Source: Clostridiales bacterium UBA6330
GTDB taxonomy: Bacteria; Bacillota; Clostridia; Oscillospirales; CAG-272
Length of the DNA: 7,003 nucleotides
Direction of reading: 5' to 3'
Assembly (NCBI GenBank): GCA_002438075.1
Contig: DJSQ01000113.1
Coordinates: forward strand, 1 to 7,003
Positions within the stretch are counted from its first letter, which is position 1, and each line of letters begins with the position of its first letter. Of this stretch, positions 1-6,760 are shown one piece after another. Under the pieces are notes generated by a model that saw only the letters and a list, made by a program, of their open reading frames with translations, did not search any database and had not been told where the DNA came from. A program made the translations under genes and the position numbers.

Positions 1-10
1 ACAGAGTCCC

Positions 11-28
11 AAGGTCTTGACCTTGACC
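11..28. repeat. Small palindrome and tandem hexamer at window edge
   Basis: AAGGTC-TT-GACCTT (11-24) is a perfect inverted repeat with a two-base centre, and TTGACC occurs twice in tandem (17-22 and 23-28). It lies 8 bases beyond the spoIIE stop. Read on the minus strand the hairpin is not followed by a T run, so it is not a convincing terminator. The bases before it (ACAGAGTCCC, 1-10) could be one arm of a further GGGAC/GTCCC hairpin cut by the window edge. A minus-strand GTG at 37-39 overlaps the spoIIE stop as GTGA and stays open to the edge, but the 13 codons available match nothing I recognise, so I do not call a gene. Confidence 0.4.
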
Positions 29-35
29 TTCCCCC

Positions 36-2483
36 TCACTCCGCCCCACCAATCCGCAGAGCGAGAGCGGAGCAGTCGTCGTGGGAGGGGAAGCCCGCCG
101 CGTGACTGCAAATGTCGTAAACAATGCCCTCGGGCTCGCGCGTGCCACAGGAGACCAAGTAGGAGGTCAGCCATTCGCACTCGGGATCGTCCTGAAGAAT
201 CCCATCGCTTACCATGATAACCGTGTCTCCAGCACGTAAATCGAATTCCACAGCCTGCGCGTCCAGCTTGCGGATGATTCCGATCGGCGCACTGCCCGCC
301 TGTAGACGGCGCACCGTCCCGTCCCGCACAATGAAGCTCGGCGCGGCGCCGCTCTTGATGAACGATGCCTTGCCCGTGATCAGGTCCAGCTCCATCAGGT
401 CAACAGTCGAGGAGCATTCCCGCTCGCTGTCGGGACAGCGGGAAAGAATCAGATTGTTCAGCATCCGCAACGCCGTTGCCGCACGGTTGCCCGCGCGAAG
501 CATCTTTTCCAGAAAGACCGAGCATAAACCCGAGGTCAGCGCCGCCTCCTTGCCCGCGCCCATCCCGTCATTGATTAACGCGTAAAAATAGTCCTTGCGG
601 TTTGCAAAAAGATTCACCGTGTCCCCGCTGACATCCTCGCCCGCAAGATTGTACTGCGCCCCCGCCACCGACAGACACCGCTGTGCCTGAAGCAGCATCG
701 AGGAGGTCCCGTCCTCCACCTCAAAGGTCGGCTTTCCGAGCGCAAGACCGCACATTTCACTCAGGTCCCCGCGCAGGGTGTCCAGCGTCACCTTCGCCCG
801 CTCGGTGTCCACCCCGCGCACGAAAATCTGCCTGCGCCGCTTGCCGTAAACCGTCACACTCCCGAACCCGATGCCCGCATCGCGCAGATAAACGCTCACG
901 CGGTTCTCCAACTCGGGGTCCGAGCGGTATTCGCCGCCGTCCTCCGCCAGCGCATCGTTAATCAGATTCGCCGCCGCCTCGTAGTCCATCGCCAGCACCT
1001 CGGTCCGACTGCTCCGAAGCAGCTCGCCCGTCAGCCGCGCACAGCCCGCGTTGATTTGCCGCAGAATCAGGTCCATCGACCGACAACGGTGCCGCAGATG
1101 CTCGGGGACCTGCTCGCCGTCCACGCGCCCCTTGGTGTGCAGCTGGGCAATCAGCGCGCTCATCACCGCAAGCGTCTCGGAATACTCCAGCCCCCAGCAG
1201 ACCGTTTTGTTCGGGCAGTCGGAGCAGACCGCATCAAACGAGGAATCGCAAATGCGGCGCAGGTCCAGCGTCCCCGGGCGGCGCAGGCGGTCGCTGAGGT
1301 TGTAGAACATCTCCGAAAGCCCCGAGAACGCGTCCGAAAGGTCGCGGAAGCGCTCGTTGCTGTCCTCGTGGCGGTCACGCACCTGCCGCAGGGTGACCGC
1401 GTCCTCCCCGCCGTCGACCTGCGCGGGCTCCGTCACGCGGCGGTCCGCAAGACTGACCGCAAGCGTCATCACCGTCCCCACCGCAAGGTAAGCGGGCAAC
1501 AGCACCACCGCCTCCGCCGCGCCGAGGATGTAGACCGACCACCCCAGCGCGCCGAGGCAGGCAAGCGGAATTCCGACCGTCCCCTTTCCGCGCCCGCGCA
1601 GACCGCCGCAAATCAGCGCGGCAATCAGGAACGCGGGAATCAGCACGGGGCGGCAGGCAACACCGCACACCACACCCGCCGCCGCGCCGTACCAGACCCC
1701 CGCAAAGCTCGCAACCGCAAGGCTGAGCAGCAGGGCAAGCAGGAGCGAAACCGGCACGCCCGCAATCTCGGCAAAGTCCGCCGACCAGACCAGCGCCGCC
1801 ATCAGGAAGCCCGCCGAAATCGGATAGAGCAGATAGCGGTCGCGTCTGCCCTCCAGCGCGTTGGCGAACAGGACCACTGCCGCAGGCGCGACAATGACCG
1901 AGAGCGCCATTGCAAACCAATCATAAAAGCGGAAGCCGCCCGAGATGACCCGCGCCATCGAGACAGTCAGCATTCCAACCGCCGCAGTTGCGCTCCGCAG
2001 AGCGAGGCTGTCGGAAAAGGTTGCGCGGAGCTGTTCGCCGAGCACCACGCTCCGTTTTCGGTCGGACCGCGTGGGAGAGCCTGTCCGCACGGCGGCGGGC
2101 GTGGGATTCAGCAATTGCCGCAACGCCTCGGGCAGGGTAACCGCCGTTACAGGGGACTCCATCAGCATCCGCGCCGTCAGACGGACCACCGCCGCCACCG
2201 CGTAGACCACAATCATCGGCACCGTGTTCTCCCCCAGCGCGACCTCGGCTAAAATCAGCCCGCCGAGAATGCCGGTCACCTGCCCGCCCGAGGCGCAAAG
2301 CAGGGCAATGCCGAACGGTCGGGTGTCAAACGCGAGCCGCCCCAGCCCCATCAGATATGCGATTGCGCCAAGCATCAGCTGTTTGCCGAGCCAAATCAGC
2401 CTGCGGCGGCTTCCTGCGGGGTCCTTCTCCCCCAATCGTTCGGTCAGACGGCTGACCCGCTTCGGTTTTGTGTTTTCCTGCAT
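36..2483 (-). CDS. spoIIE: Stage II sporulation protein E (SpoIIE), PP2C-type serine phosphatase
   Basis: In the family, SpoIIE dephosphorylates the anti-sigma antagonist SpoIIAA in the forespore, which frees sigma F, and it acts at the polar septum. The protein (815 residues from ATG 2483; B. subtilis SpoIIE is of similar length) has the family layout. A short basic N-terminus precedes many hydrophobic segments (about residues 30-345). A soluble central region follows, with a four-cysteine cluster (C412, C420, C423, C429). The C-terminal 205 or so residues form the PP2C domain: SGD with the metal aspartate near D621, DGMGAG near 639-644, SDGI near 759-762, and a final DD near 802-803. All the expected metal-site aspartates are present, so it should be active. 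Start choice: AAGGA lies 8 bases before ATG 2483; a TTG at 2487-2489 would add two residues and cannot be excluded. The gene is monocistronic as far as visible, and divergent from the SLOG gene. Confidence 0.96.
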   Translation of the reverse strand: MQENTKPKRVSRLTERLGEKDPAGSRRRLIWLGKQLMLGAIAYLMGLGRLAFDTRPFGIALLCASGGQVTGILGGLILAEVALGENTVPMIVVYAVAAVVRLTARMLMESPVTAVTLPEALRQLLNPTPAAVRTGSPTRSDRKRSVVLGEQLRATFSDSLALRSATAAVGMLTVSMARVISGGFRFYDWFAMALSVIVAPAAVVLFANALEGRRDRYLLYPISAGFLMAALVWSADFAEIAGVPVSLLLALLLSLAVASFAGVWYGAAAGVVCGVACRPVLIPAFLIAALICGGLRGRGKGTVGIPLACLGALGWSVYILGAAEAVVLLPAYLAVGTVMTLAVSLADRRVTEPAQVDGGEDAVTLRQVRDRHEDSNERFRDLSDAFSGLSEMFYNLSDRLRRPGTLDLRRICDSSFDAVCSDCPNKTVCWGLEYSETLAVMSALIAQLHTKGRVDGEQVPEHLRHRCRSMDLILRQINAGCARLTGELLRSSRTEVLAMDYEAAANLINDALAEDGGEYRSDPELENRVSVYLRDAGIGFGSVTVYGKRRRQIFVRGVDTERAKVTLDTLRGDLSEMCGLALGKPTFEVEDGTSSMLLQAQRCLSVAGAQYNLAGEDVSGDTVNLFANRKDYFYALINDGMGAGKEAALTSGLCSVFLEKMLRAGNRAATALRMLNNLILSRCPDSERECSSTVDLMELDLITGKASFIKSGAAPSFIVRDGTVRRLQAGSAPIGIIRKLDAQAVEFDLRAGDTVIMVSDGILQDDPECEWLTSYLVSCGTREPEGIVYDICSHAAGFPSHDDCSALALRIGGAE

Positions 2484-2566
2484 TTTCAATGTCCTTCCCT
2501 TCTCCGGTTCCCCGATTCTCCCGTCACAGCGGCGTTTTCCGCCGTGCGTTTTTGTACGTCTACCAT

Positions 2567-2575
2567 TTTATACCA
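2567..2575 (-). promoter_or_regulatory. Extended -10 promoter for spoIIE
   Basis: The minus strand reads TGG-TATAAA, an extended -10 (TGN then 5/6 to TATAAT). It would start transcription near 2560 and give a leader of roughly 77 bases before ATG 2483. No good -35 lies at 16-18 bases; TTGTTT at 2587-2592 is only 14 bases away. The weak -35 fits either an extended -10 promoter or an activator-dependent one, as known for spoIIE under Spo0A in Bacillus. Confidence 0.5.
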
Positions 2576-2634
2576 TTTCCTGCAAAAAACAAGTCGGAAG
2601 AAGCCGATAGAATTTGGTCGGAATGCCGCGCTTT

Positions 2635-2650
2635 TTCGCCTGTTTCGTCA
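2635..2650 (-). promoter_or_regulatory. Possible tandem Spo0A boxes upstream of spoIIE
   Basis: The minus strand carries TGACGAA (2650-2644), a perfect match to the Spo0A core TGNCGAA, and 9 bases on AGGCGAA (2641-2635), with one mismatch. Another one-mismatch copy, CGGCGAA, is at 2761-2755. Spo0A~P activation of spoIIE is established in B. subtilis. The pair sits about 60 bases upstream of the -10 proposed here, further than in B. subtilis, and short motifs like this occur by chance, so this is tentative. Confidence 0.3.
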
Positions 2651-2767
2651 AACGGTGTCGGGTCCGCACGAGCGGTCGGTCTGTATTGGAAGAATTTTAC
2701 AGATTTCAAGACTTTTTTGTCGTGCGATTTTTTTGCCGCGCGGAAGCAATTCTTTTCGCCGAGGGGC

Positions 2768-2796
2768 TTCCAATTTTGGGGGAAATGTGGTATAAT
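2768..2796 (+). promoter_or_regulatory. Extended -10 promoter for the SLOG gene
   Basis: A perfect TATAAT at 2791-2796 is preceded by TGG (2788-2790), making an extended -10. At 17 bases spacing the -35 is TTCCAA (2768-2773, 3/6), weak but tolerable with an extended -10. The start point would be near 2803, about 26 bases before the GTG start of the gene, leaving just room for the ribosome site. Confidence 0.72.
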
Positions 2797-2828
2797 AAAG
2801 GCAGAATTGGAAAGGGACGGACAAAACA

Positions 2829-3314
2829 GTGGAGAACGACAGGATTGTATGCTTTACGGGTCACAGGGTAATTCCGCAAACCGAGCACGCGGCGCTGAAG
2901 CGGCGGTTGCGGCAGGAAATTTTACGCCAGATTGAAGCGGGAGCAACGCATTTCCGCGCGGGCGGCGCGCTCGGGTTTGACACCATGGCGGCGCAGACCG
3001 TTCTGGAATTGCGCGAGCAGTACCCCTCCATCCGCTTGGAGCTGGTGCTCCCCTGCCCGAGCCAGCCCGACCGTTGGCAGGCGCAGGACGTGGCGGTATA
3101 CGAGGAAATTCGCGCGCAGGCGGACGAGGTGCGCTATGTCAGCGGGAGCTATTTTACGGGCGTGTTGCAGCTGCGGAACCGCAAGCTGGTGGAGAATGCG
3201 GCGGTCTGCATCGGGTATCTGACCGATAGCCATACCCACGCGGGCGGGACGGCCTACACCGTTCTGCAAGCCCTGAGCGGCGGCGCGGAGTTCATCAATC
3301 TCGCGGAATCATAA
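2829..3314 (+). CDS. SLOG-family protein, YpsA/YoqJ-like (DUF1273)
   Basis: A 161-residue soluble protein of the SLOG Rossmann-like superfamily, whose members are thought to bind nucleotides or nucleotide-derived ligands. Visible marks are a first beta strand ending in CFTGHR (residues 8-13), the glycine loop AGGALGFDTMAAQ (44-56), a central LPCPSQPDRW (74-83), RNRKLVE (116-122) and a late AGGT (138-141). This order fits the YpsA/YoqJ type, and the length is near family size. YpsA homologues have been linked to cell division and stress in Firmicutes, but no reaction is established, so none is assigned here. The start is GTG: it is the only start after the in-frame stop at 2796 that keeps CFTGHR, with an AAAGGGACGG purine stretch 8 bases upstream. 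It has its own promoter and its stop overlaps the following terminator by two bases. Confidence 0.88.
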   Translation: MENDRIVCFTGHRVIPQTEHAALKRRLRQEILRQIEAGATHFRAGGALGFDTMAAQTVLELREQYPSIRLELVLPCPSQPDRWQAQDVAVYEEIRAQADEVRYVSGSYFTGVLQLRNRKLVENAAVCIGYLTDSHTHAGGTAYTVLQALSGGAEFINLAES

Positions 3315-3349
3315 AGAGCGTGCCGAGGTTAAGCCTCGACACGCTCTTT
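3313..3349. terminator. Bidirectional terminator between convergent genes
   Basis: AAAGAGCGTG (3313-3322) pairs fully with CACGCTCTTT (3340-3349). After one C/A mismatch the stem continues as CGAGG (3324-3328)/CCTCG (3334-3338) around a five-base loop. The A/T ends give a TTT tail on both strands, so it can end the SLOG transcript rightward and the MBL-lipoprotein transcript leftward. The SLOG stop codon lies in its first two bases. Confidence 0.85.
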
Positions 3350-3356
3350 GTACACT

Positions 3357-3390
3357 GCGCAATTGCACCATCGGAATTGCGCGGTGGTGC
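3357..3390. repeat. Two interleaved inverted repeats after the MBL-lipoprotein stop
   Basis: GCGCAATT (3357-3364) pairs with AATTGCGC (3375-3382), and GCACCA (3365-3370) pairs with TGGTGC (3385-3390). The arms alternate rather than nest, so in RNA they are either two mutually exclusive hairpins or a pseudoknot. The element begins one base past the MBL-lipoprotein stop and precedes the terminator. Connecting segments of 0, 4 and 2 bases look too short for both stems to form fully at once, so alternative hairpins or a DNA site are more likely. Confidence 0.55.
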
Positions 3391-3391
3391 C

Positions 3392-5110
3392 TTAACGGAA
3401 GCGGAAGGACGTCAGCCTTCCGTTCACTCCCGCCAAGTGAATTTTTTCGGCTGTTACCGTATCGGTCAGATACTTGCACGGCTCGATGTTCTCGGTGTAG
3501 CGCACATATTGGAACAGGTTCTCGCCTGCGGGCCAGAACAGCTCATCGGGGGCAATCAGGCGGTACGCCTCCACCGTTCCGCCGCCCTTGGCTCCGTGGT
3601 GCGGGACCTGCAAGAAATCGGATTTCAGGTAACTCCCATACTTCTTCGCCAGCAGATTCCACGTTGCGGTCGCGGCATCGCCCGTCATCAGGACGGTTTT
3701 CCCGTTCACGGTCAGCCGCATCACCATGCTTGCGTCGTTGTAATCGTTCAAACTGCCAATGGCAAGGTCGGATGCCGTGTAGAGCACCTCCAACGTCATA
3801 TCGCCGAGGGTCAGCTGTTGCCCCGTGTGCAGGCGCACCACCGCCGCGTTCGGCTGGTAGCGTTGCATTGCCGCCTGCGCGGTGGAAACCAACGAATTTC
3901 CGTTCGTTGCGGCGGTCCCCTGCTCCGAGGAGGTTACGCCGAACACCGCGCGGTCGATGGTCACGTAATCGGAATACTTCGCCACAAACGGCTCGAATGC
4001 ACCCACATGGTCGCCGTGGAAATGCGTCACGACCCATGCCGAAATGCGCACCTCGGCAATGCCGTTTTCGGTTGCAATGTCCCGCAGATGCCCATAGAGG
4101 TTGTCGGCATCCGAGGAATTGTGCCCGCCGTCAAAGACCAGAAAGGTCCCGTCCGAGAGCAGATAGAACATCGCCATGCCGTTCTCGTAGTCTCCGCCGC
4201 CCCAAACACCCATCAGGTAGCCAGTGGTCTCGCAGACCTTCGCGGCAGGGGTGCTGTCGGTCCAGCAAGCCGAAAGCGGGTCGTACTGCACGCGCAATTC
4301 GCCGCAGGAGAGCGTGACAAAGAGCATATCCGCGTCCTTCCCGTAGGCGGCATAGTCCAAGCCCTGCACGCTCCGCTGTTCGCGCAGGGTGTAGCCCTTT
4401 TCGGTCAGCAGGGCGCAGTATGCGTCAAAATCCGACCGCTGCGCGTTCGGGAATACCATCTGATAGGACTCCTCGCCCGTGTCGTAGCCGTAAACCGTCA
4501 GCGCCGCGTCCAGCGCGGGGATTTTCTCCGCTTTGGAGGAAACGGTGTAGCTCTGCGCCTCCACGGTAACGGTGATACTCCCGTCCTTTGCGCCCGCGCG
4601 CAGAAGCCGCTTGAAACGGTTGCCCGCCGCAGTCAGCGCATCGCTCACGGATGCCACCAGATAGAGATTGCCGTCCTTTTCCGCCATGCGGTAGCCGTTG
4701 TAGGGCACGCCGTCGATCAATCCTGCGCGCTCGGTGGCACGGCAAAAGCCGATGTAGACCGACGGGCGCTCGGAGCGCTCTGCGATGCTCTCCCGCTGAA
4801 CGGCGGGGCGGGTGCCGACCAGCGTTTTCACCAGATCGGCAAGCTCATCCCCGAGGGCTTGGAACATCGCCCCCGAATCGTCGGGGTACACCATGCGGTA
4901 CTTCACCTCGCCGTTTGCGGCAATGGCAATGCCTGCGGCAGGCTCGGGCGCATCGGTTTCGGTCTCCTTTCCCGTTGCCTCAGTCGTTGTGCGCGGCACG
5001 TCGGTGCCGGTTCCGGTCGGGTTGCTCTTCCCGCCGCAGGAGGCAAGCAGGGTCAGCAGCAGCGCGGCGCAAAGCGCAAGGCAGAGGGGAATTCGTTTGT
5101 TTCGTTGCAT
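3392..5110 (-). CDS. Surface lipoprotein with ComEC-like metallo-beta-lactamase hydrolase domain
   Basis: A 572-residue predicted lipoprotein: basic start, hydrophobic stretch, then lipobox LASC (residues 22-25), followed by a T/G/E-rich linker to about residue 60. Residues about 65-190 resemble the alpha/beta accessory domain found before many carbohydrate-active enzymes (a VYPDD strand, SVYIGF, then DGNLYLVA); this is a fold-level guess. From about 295 to 572 is a metallo-beta-lactamase domain: FDGG (326-329), the metal motif HFHGDH (363-368), NDASM (458-462), MTGDA (475-479) and VPHHGAKGG (502-510), the set typical of the ComEC/Rec2-type subgroup. All core metal ligands seem present, so it should be an active hydrolase outside the membrane; the substrate is unknown (nucleic acid, phosphodiester or ester are options). 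The start is supported by AAAGGAGAG with AGGAG 6 bases before ATG. It lies 66 bases after the solute-binding gene, same strand, probably co-transcribed. Confidence 0.9.
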   Translation of the reverse strand: MQRNKRIPLCLALCAALLLTLLASCGGKSNPTGTGTDVPRTTTEATGKETETDAPEPAAGIAIAANGEVKYRMVYPDDSGAMFQALGDELADLVKTLVGTRPAVQRESIAERSERPSVYIGFCRATERAGLIDGVPYNGYRMAEKDGNLYLVASVSDALTAAGNRFKRLLRAGAKDGSITVTVEAQSYTVSSKAEKIPALDAALTVYGYDTGEESYQMVFPNAQRSDFDAYCALLTEKGYTLREQRSVQGLDYAAYGKDADMLFVTLSCGELRVQYDPLSACWTDSTPAAKVCETTGYLMGVWGGGDYENGMAMFYLLSDGTFLVFDGGHNSSDADNLYGHLRDIATENGIAEVRISAWVVTHFHGDHVGAFEPFVAKYSDYVTIDRAVFGVTSSEQGTAATNGNSLVSTAQAAMQRYQPNAAVVRLHTGQQLTLGDMTLEVLYTASDLAIGSLNDYNDASMVMRLTVNGKTVLMTGDAATATWNLLAKKYGSYLKSDFLQVPHHGAKGGGTVEAYRLIAPDELFWPAGENLFQYVRYTENIEPCKYLTDTVTAEKIHLAGVNGRLTSFRFR

Positions 5111-5136
5111 ATAACTCTCCTTTGGGTTAGCCGCAA

Positions 5137-5168
5137 AGGGACAGAGAACCCTGTCGGTCCCTGTCCCT
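5137..5168 (-). promoter_or_regulatory. Intercistronic hairpin, possible attenuator or weak terminator
   Basis: On the minus strand AGGGACAG (5168-5161) pairs with CTGTCCCT (5144-5137) around a 16-base loop that itself holds another CTGTC-type segment able to compete. It is followed by only TTTG, a weak tail, then by the ribosome site of the MBL lipoprotein. It could cut expression of the distal gene or protect the 3' end of the solute-binding mRNA, as hairpins after such genes often do. Confidence 0.5.
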
Positions 5169-5176
5169 GCGTTGCA

Positions 5177-6682
5177 TTATTGCAGATTGTTCCAATCCCT
5201 GAGGACAGAGGTCAAAGTAGAAACCCGCTGATCATACAGCGTGGTAAACTCTCTGTCCGTGCCCTGTCCGTTCATAATGCTGTTTGCAATGGTGTTTCCA
5301 ATGTCGCAGAACTGTCCAACTTTTGAGCTTGTGTTGACCAGATAGTAACCCAGATCAAAGGTCACGGAATCGCGGATAATGCCCATCATGCGGATGGACT
5401 TGCTGTCCGACATGGAACCGTAGGTCAGCATTTCATTGTAGTATGTCGGCAGAACGTCCTTCTGTCCGTAGTAACCGAGATACTCCAGAACCGCAGAGGT
5501 CATATCCTTGCTTTCCGCGTTGTTGAACACAACCTTCGGGATCGTAAAGACATTGGTTGCCGCATTGACGAAGGTGTAGTTTTTATCTACGTCCGTCTTG
5601 TACTTCGGCATCGGAACCAATCCGAAATCGCGCGTCTCCCGCTTGATATCGGCGGCACGGAGCGTGATTTCATCGTAGAAGGCAACGCGGTTGGCAACAA
5701 ATGCCGCCTGCGCATCTCCGTAGTTGTCAACAACAATCGCATCACTTGCAAGGAAGGAAAAATAGTCGTCGAATGCATCGGTCAGATTGTGGTCGTTCTT
5801 TCCCACAACTGTGATCTCATCCTCACCAACCGTCAGCCATCTGGCACCTGTCGAATAGACAACGTTCATCGGTCCTCTCCAGACGTGCGTAGCATAGCCC
5901 GTTTTATCGGTCTTGATGTTGCCTGTATTGTCACCGTCAAGATCGCGGTTCAGCTGTTTTACATAGCTTTCAAAATTCTCATAGGTCCACTCACCGTCGT
6001 CAACCAACTGATAGGGGTACTCCAAACCGGAGCTGTCGAGCACCGTCTTGTTGAAGAACATTCCCACAGCCTGTCCGACCGACAGATAGCTCATGTCACC
6101 GTCCATCATGTAAACGCTGCCTGCGGGGGTTCTCCACTGCTTCAGCGCGTCCTGACTCCACCAAGAAGCACCGAGATCGGTATAGGTCAGCTGCGTCCAG
6201 TCACCGACCAGCCCGTTGATTGCATAGTTGACGCTGGTTCTGCCGTGCTGGGCAATCAGATGATAGGTATCATCTTTGCCCGAAACCGTGGACTTGACGT
6301 TCATCCAGTTGTTGATACCGCTCTCGGTTGTGGTCTCCATTTTGAAGGTCACACCGAGCGTTTCCTCAATGAACTTGTAGCGGCTGTAAACCGCGTTGTC
6401 GACCTCGGACTTGGCGTCCTCTGCCTTCATGTACAGTTCGGTGTTGTAATAGTCGGATTCGTTCCGCGCCAGAATGCGGAACTCGGCGTTATCAAATTTC
6501 AGGTCCGAGGGCACGCTCGGCTTTTCCTCGCCCTGTGTGGTCTCCTCGCTGTTGGGCGCATCGGTCACACTCCCGCCTTCGGTTGTGTCGGGCGTCTGCG
6601 GGTCCTTTTTGCCGCACGCGCAAAGTCCGAGCAGCAGAATGCCGCACAGCAGGAGCGCGAGCAAACGAACAGTATGTTTCAT
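5177..6682 (-). CDS. Extracellular solute-binding lipoprotein, family 1 (ABC importer type)
   Basis: A 501-residue predicted lipoprotein that should capture a substrate, most often a sugar or oligosaccharide in this family, at the cell surface for an ABC importer. The signal sequence (MKHTVRLLALLLCG...) ends in lipobox LCAC with the lipidated Cys at 23, followed by a long acidic S/T/E/P linker to about residue 55. The body has the usual two-lobe pattern: FRILARNESDYYN near the start, a central YMMDGDMSYLSVGQAVGMFFN, and a C-terminal part rich in aromatics. Start choice: the frame stays open to ATG 6754, but ATG 6682 is correct because the signal peptide begins there and AGGAG lies 6 bases before it. 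No permease or ATPase is in view; they could lie beyond the IS or elsewhere. Base composition is less GC-rich than its neighbours. It precedes the MBL lipoprotein in an apparent operon; its own promoter is not evident. Confidence 0.9.
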   Translation of the reverse strand: MKHTVRLLALLLCGILLLGLCACGKKDPQTPDTTEGGSVTDAPNSEETTQGEEKPSVPSDLKFDNAEFRILARNESDYYNTELYMKAEDAKSEVDNAVYSRYKFIEETLGVTFKMETTTESGINNWMNVKSTVSGKDDTYHLIAQHGRTSVNYAINGLVGDWTQLTYTDLGASWWSQDALKQWRTPAGSVYMMDGDMSYLSVGQAVGMFFNKTVLDSSGLEYPYQLVDDGEWTYENFESYVKQLNRDLDGDNTGNIKTDKTGYATHVWRGPMNVVYSTGARWLTVGEDEITVVGKNDHNLTDAFDDYFSFLASDAIVVDNYGDAQAAFVANRVAFYDEITLRAADIKRETRDFGLVPMPKYKTDVDKNYTFVNAATNVFTIPKVVFNNAESKDMTSAVLEYLGYYGQKDVLPTYYNEMLTYGSMSDSKSIRMMGIIRDSVTFDLGYYLVNTSSKVGQFCDIGNTIANSIMNGQGTDREFTTLYDQRVSTLTSVLRDWNNLQ

Positions 6683-6713
6683 GGTTCTCTCCTTTTTCGG
6701 GTAAATGCGTTGC

Positions 6714-6752
6714 GGCAACACCGCGCGTCCGAGGTCGGTGCACGGTGTTGCC
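6714..6752 (-). promoter_or_regulatory. Intercistronic hairpin before the solute-binding gene
   Basis: GGCAACACCG (6714-6723) pairs with CGGTGTTGCC (6743-6752), a perfect 10-bp stem, with further partial pairing inside the loop. It sits between the stop of the truncated upstream gene (6761) and the ribosome site of the solute-binding gene (6689-6693). No T run follows on the minus strand, so it is more likely an mRNA processing or stability element than a terminator. Confidence 0.5.
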
Positions 6753-6760
6753 ATAGAGCA

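Larger units (their letters stand above)
2484..2828. other. Divergent intergenic region between spoIIE and the SLOG gene
   Basis: About 345 bases with no convincing gene and clearly more A/T than the flanking genes. It holds an extended -10 for each direction, possible Spo0A boxes, A/T runs around 2713-2733, a short hairpin in the spoIIE leader (CGGCG-TTTTC-CGCCG, 2530-2544) and a spaced inverted repeat GGAAGC (2742-2747)/GCTTCC (2766-2771) that ends at the -35 position of the SLOG promoter. Open frames crossing it on both strands show no family motif or good ribosome site and were not called. Confidence 0.7.

Noticed and set aside
1..39. Minus-strand gene starting GTG at 39, overlapping the spoIIE stop
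   Set aside because: Only 13 codons are visible, built from repeat sequence, with a poor ribosome site; cannot be supported.
1056..2252. Long plus-strand open frame opposite spoIIE
   Set aside because: Its product is an arginine-, histidine- and glutamine-rich shadow with no domain; the minus strand encodes a full SpoIIE with all catalytic motifs.
2468..2935. Plus-strand open frames across the spoIIE/SLOG gap
   Set aside because: They run over the promoters of both genes, into the SLOG gene in a wrong frame, and have no ribosome site or motif.
3320..5326. Very long plus-strand open frame (668 codons) opposite the MBL lipoprotein
   Set aside because: No ribosome site, no recognisable motif, odd C/H/R/G-rich composition. 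It mirrors the minus-strand gene, whose lipobox and MBL motifs are certain, and arises from GC-rich codon use.
6709..6719. GTTGC-G-GCAAC as a competing hairpin next to the 6714-6752 stem
   Set aside because: A one-base loop cannot form a stable hairpin.
6683..6754. N-terminal extension of the solute-binding protein to ATG 6754
   Set aside because: It would put 24 non-signal residues before a perfect lipoprotein signal peptide and run through the intercistronic hairpin; AGGAG is correctly placed for ATG 6682.
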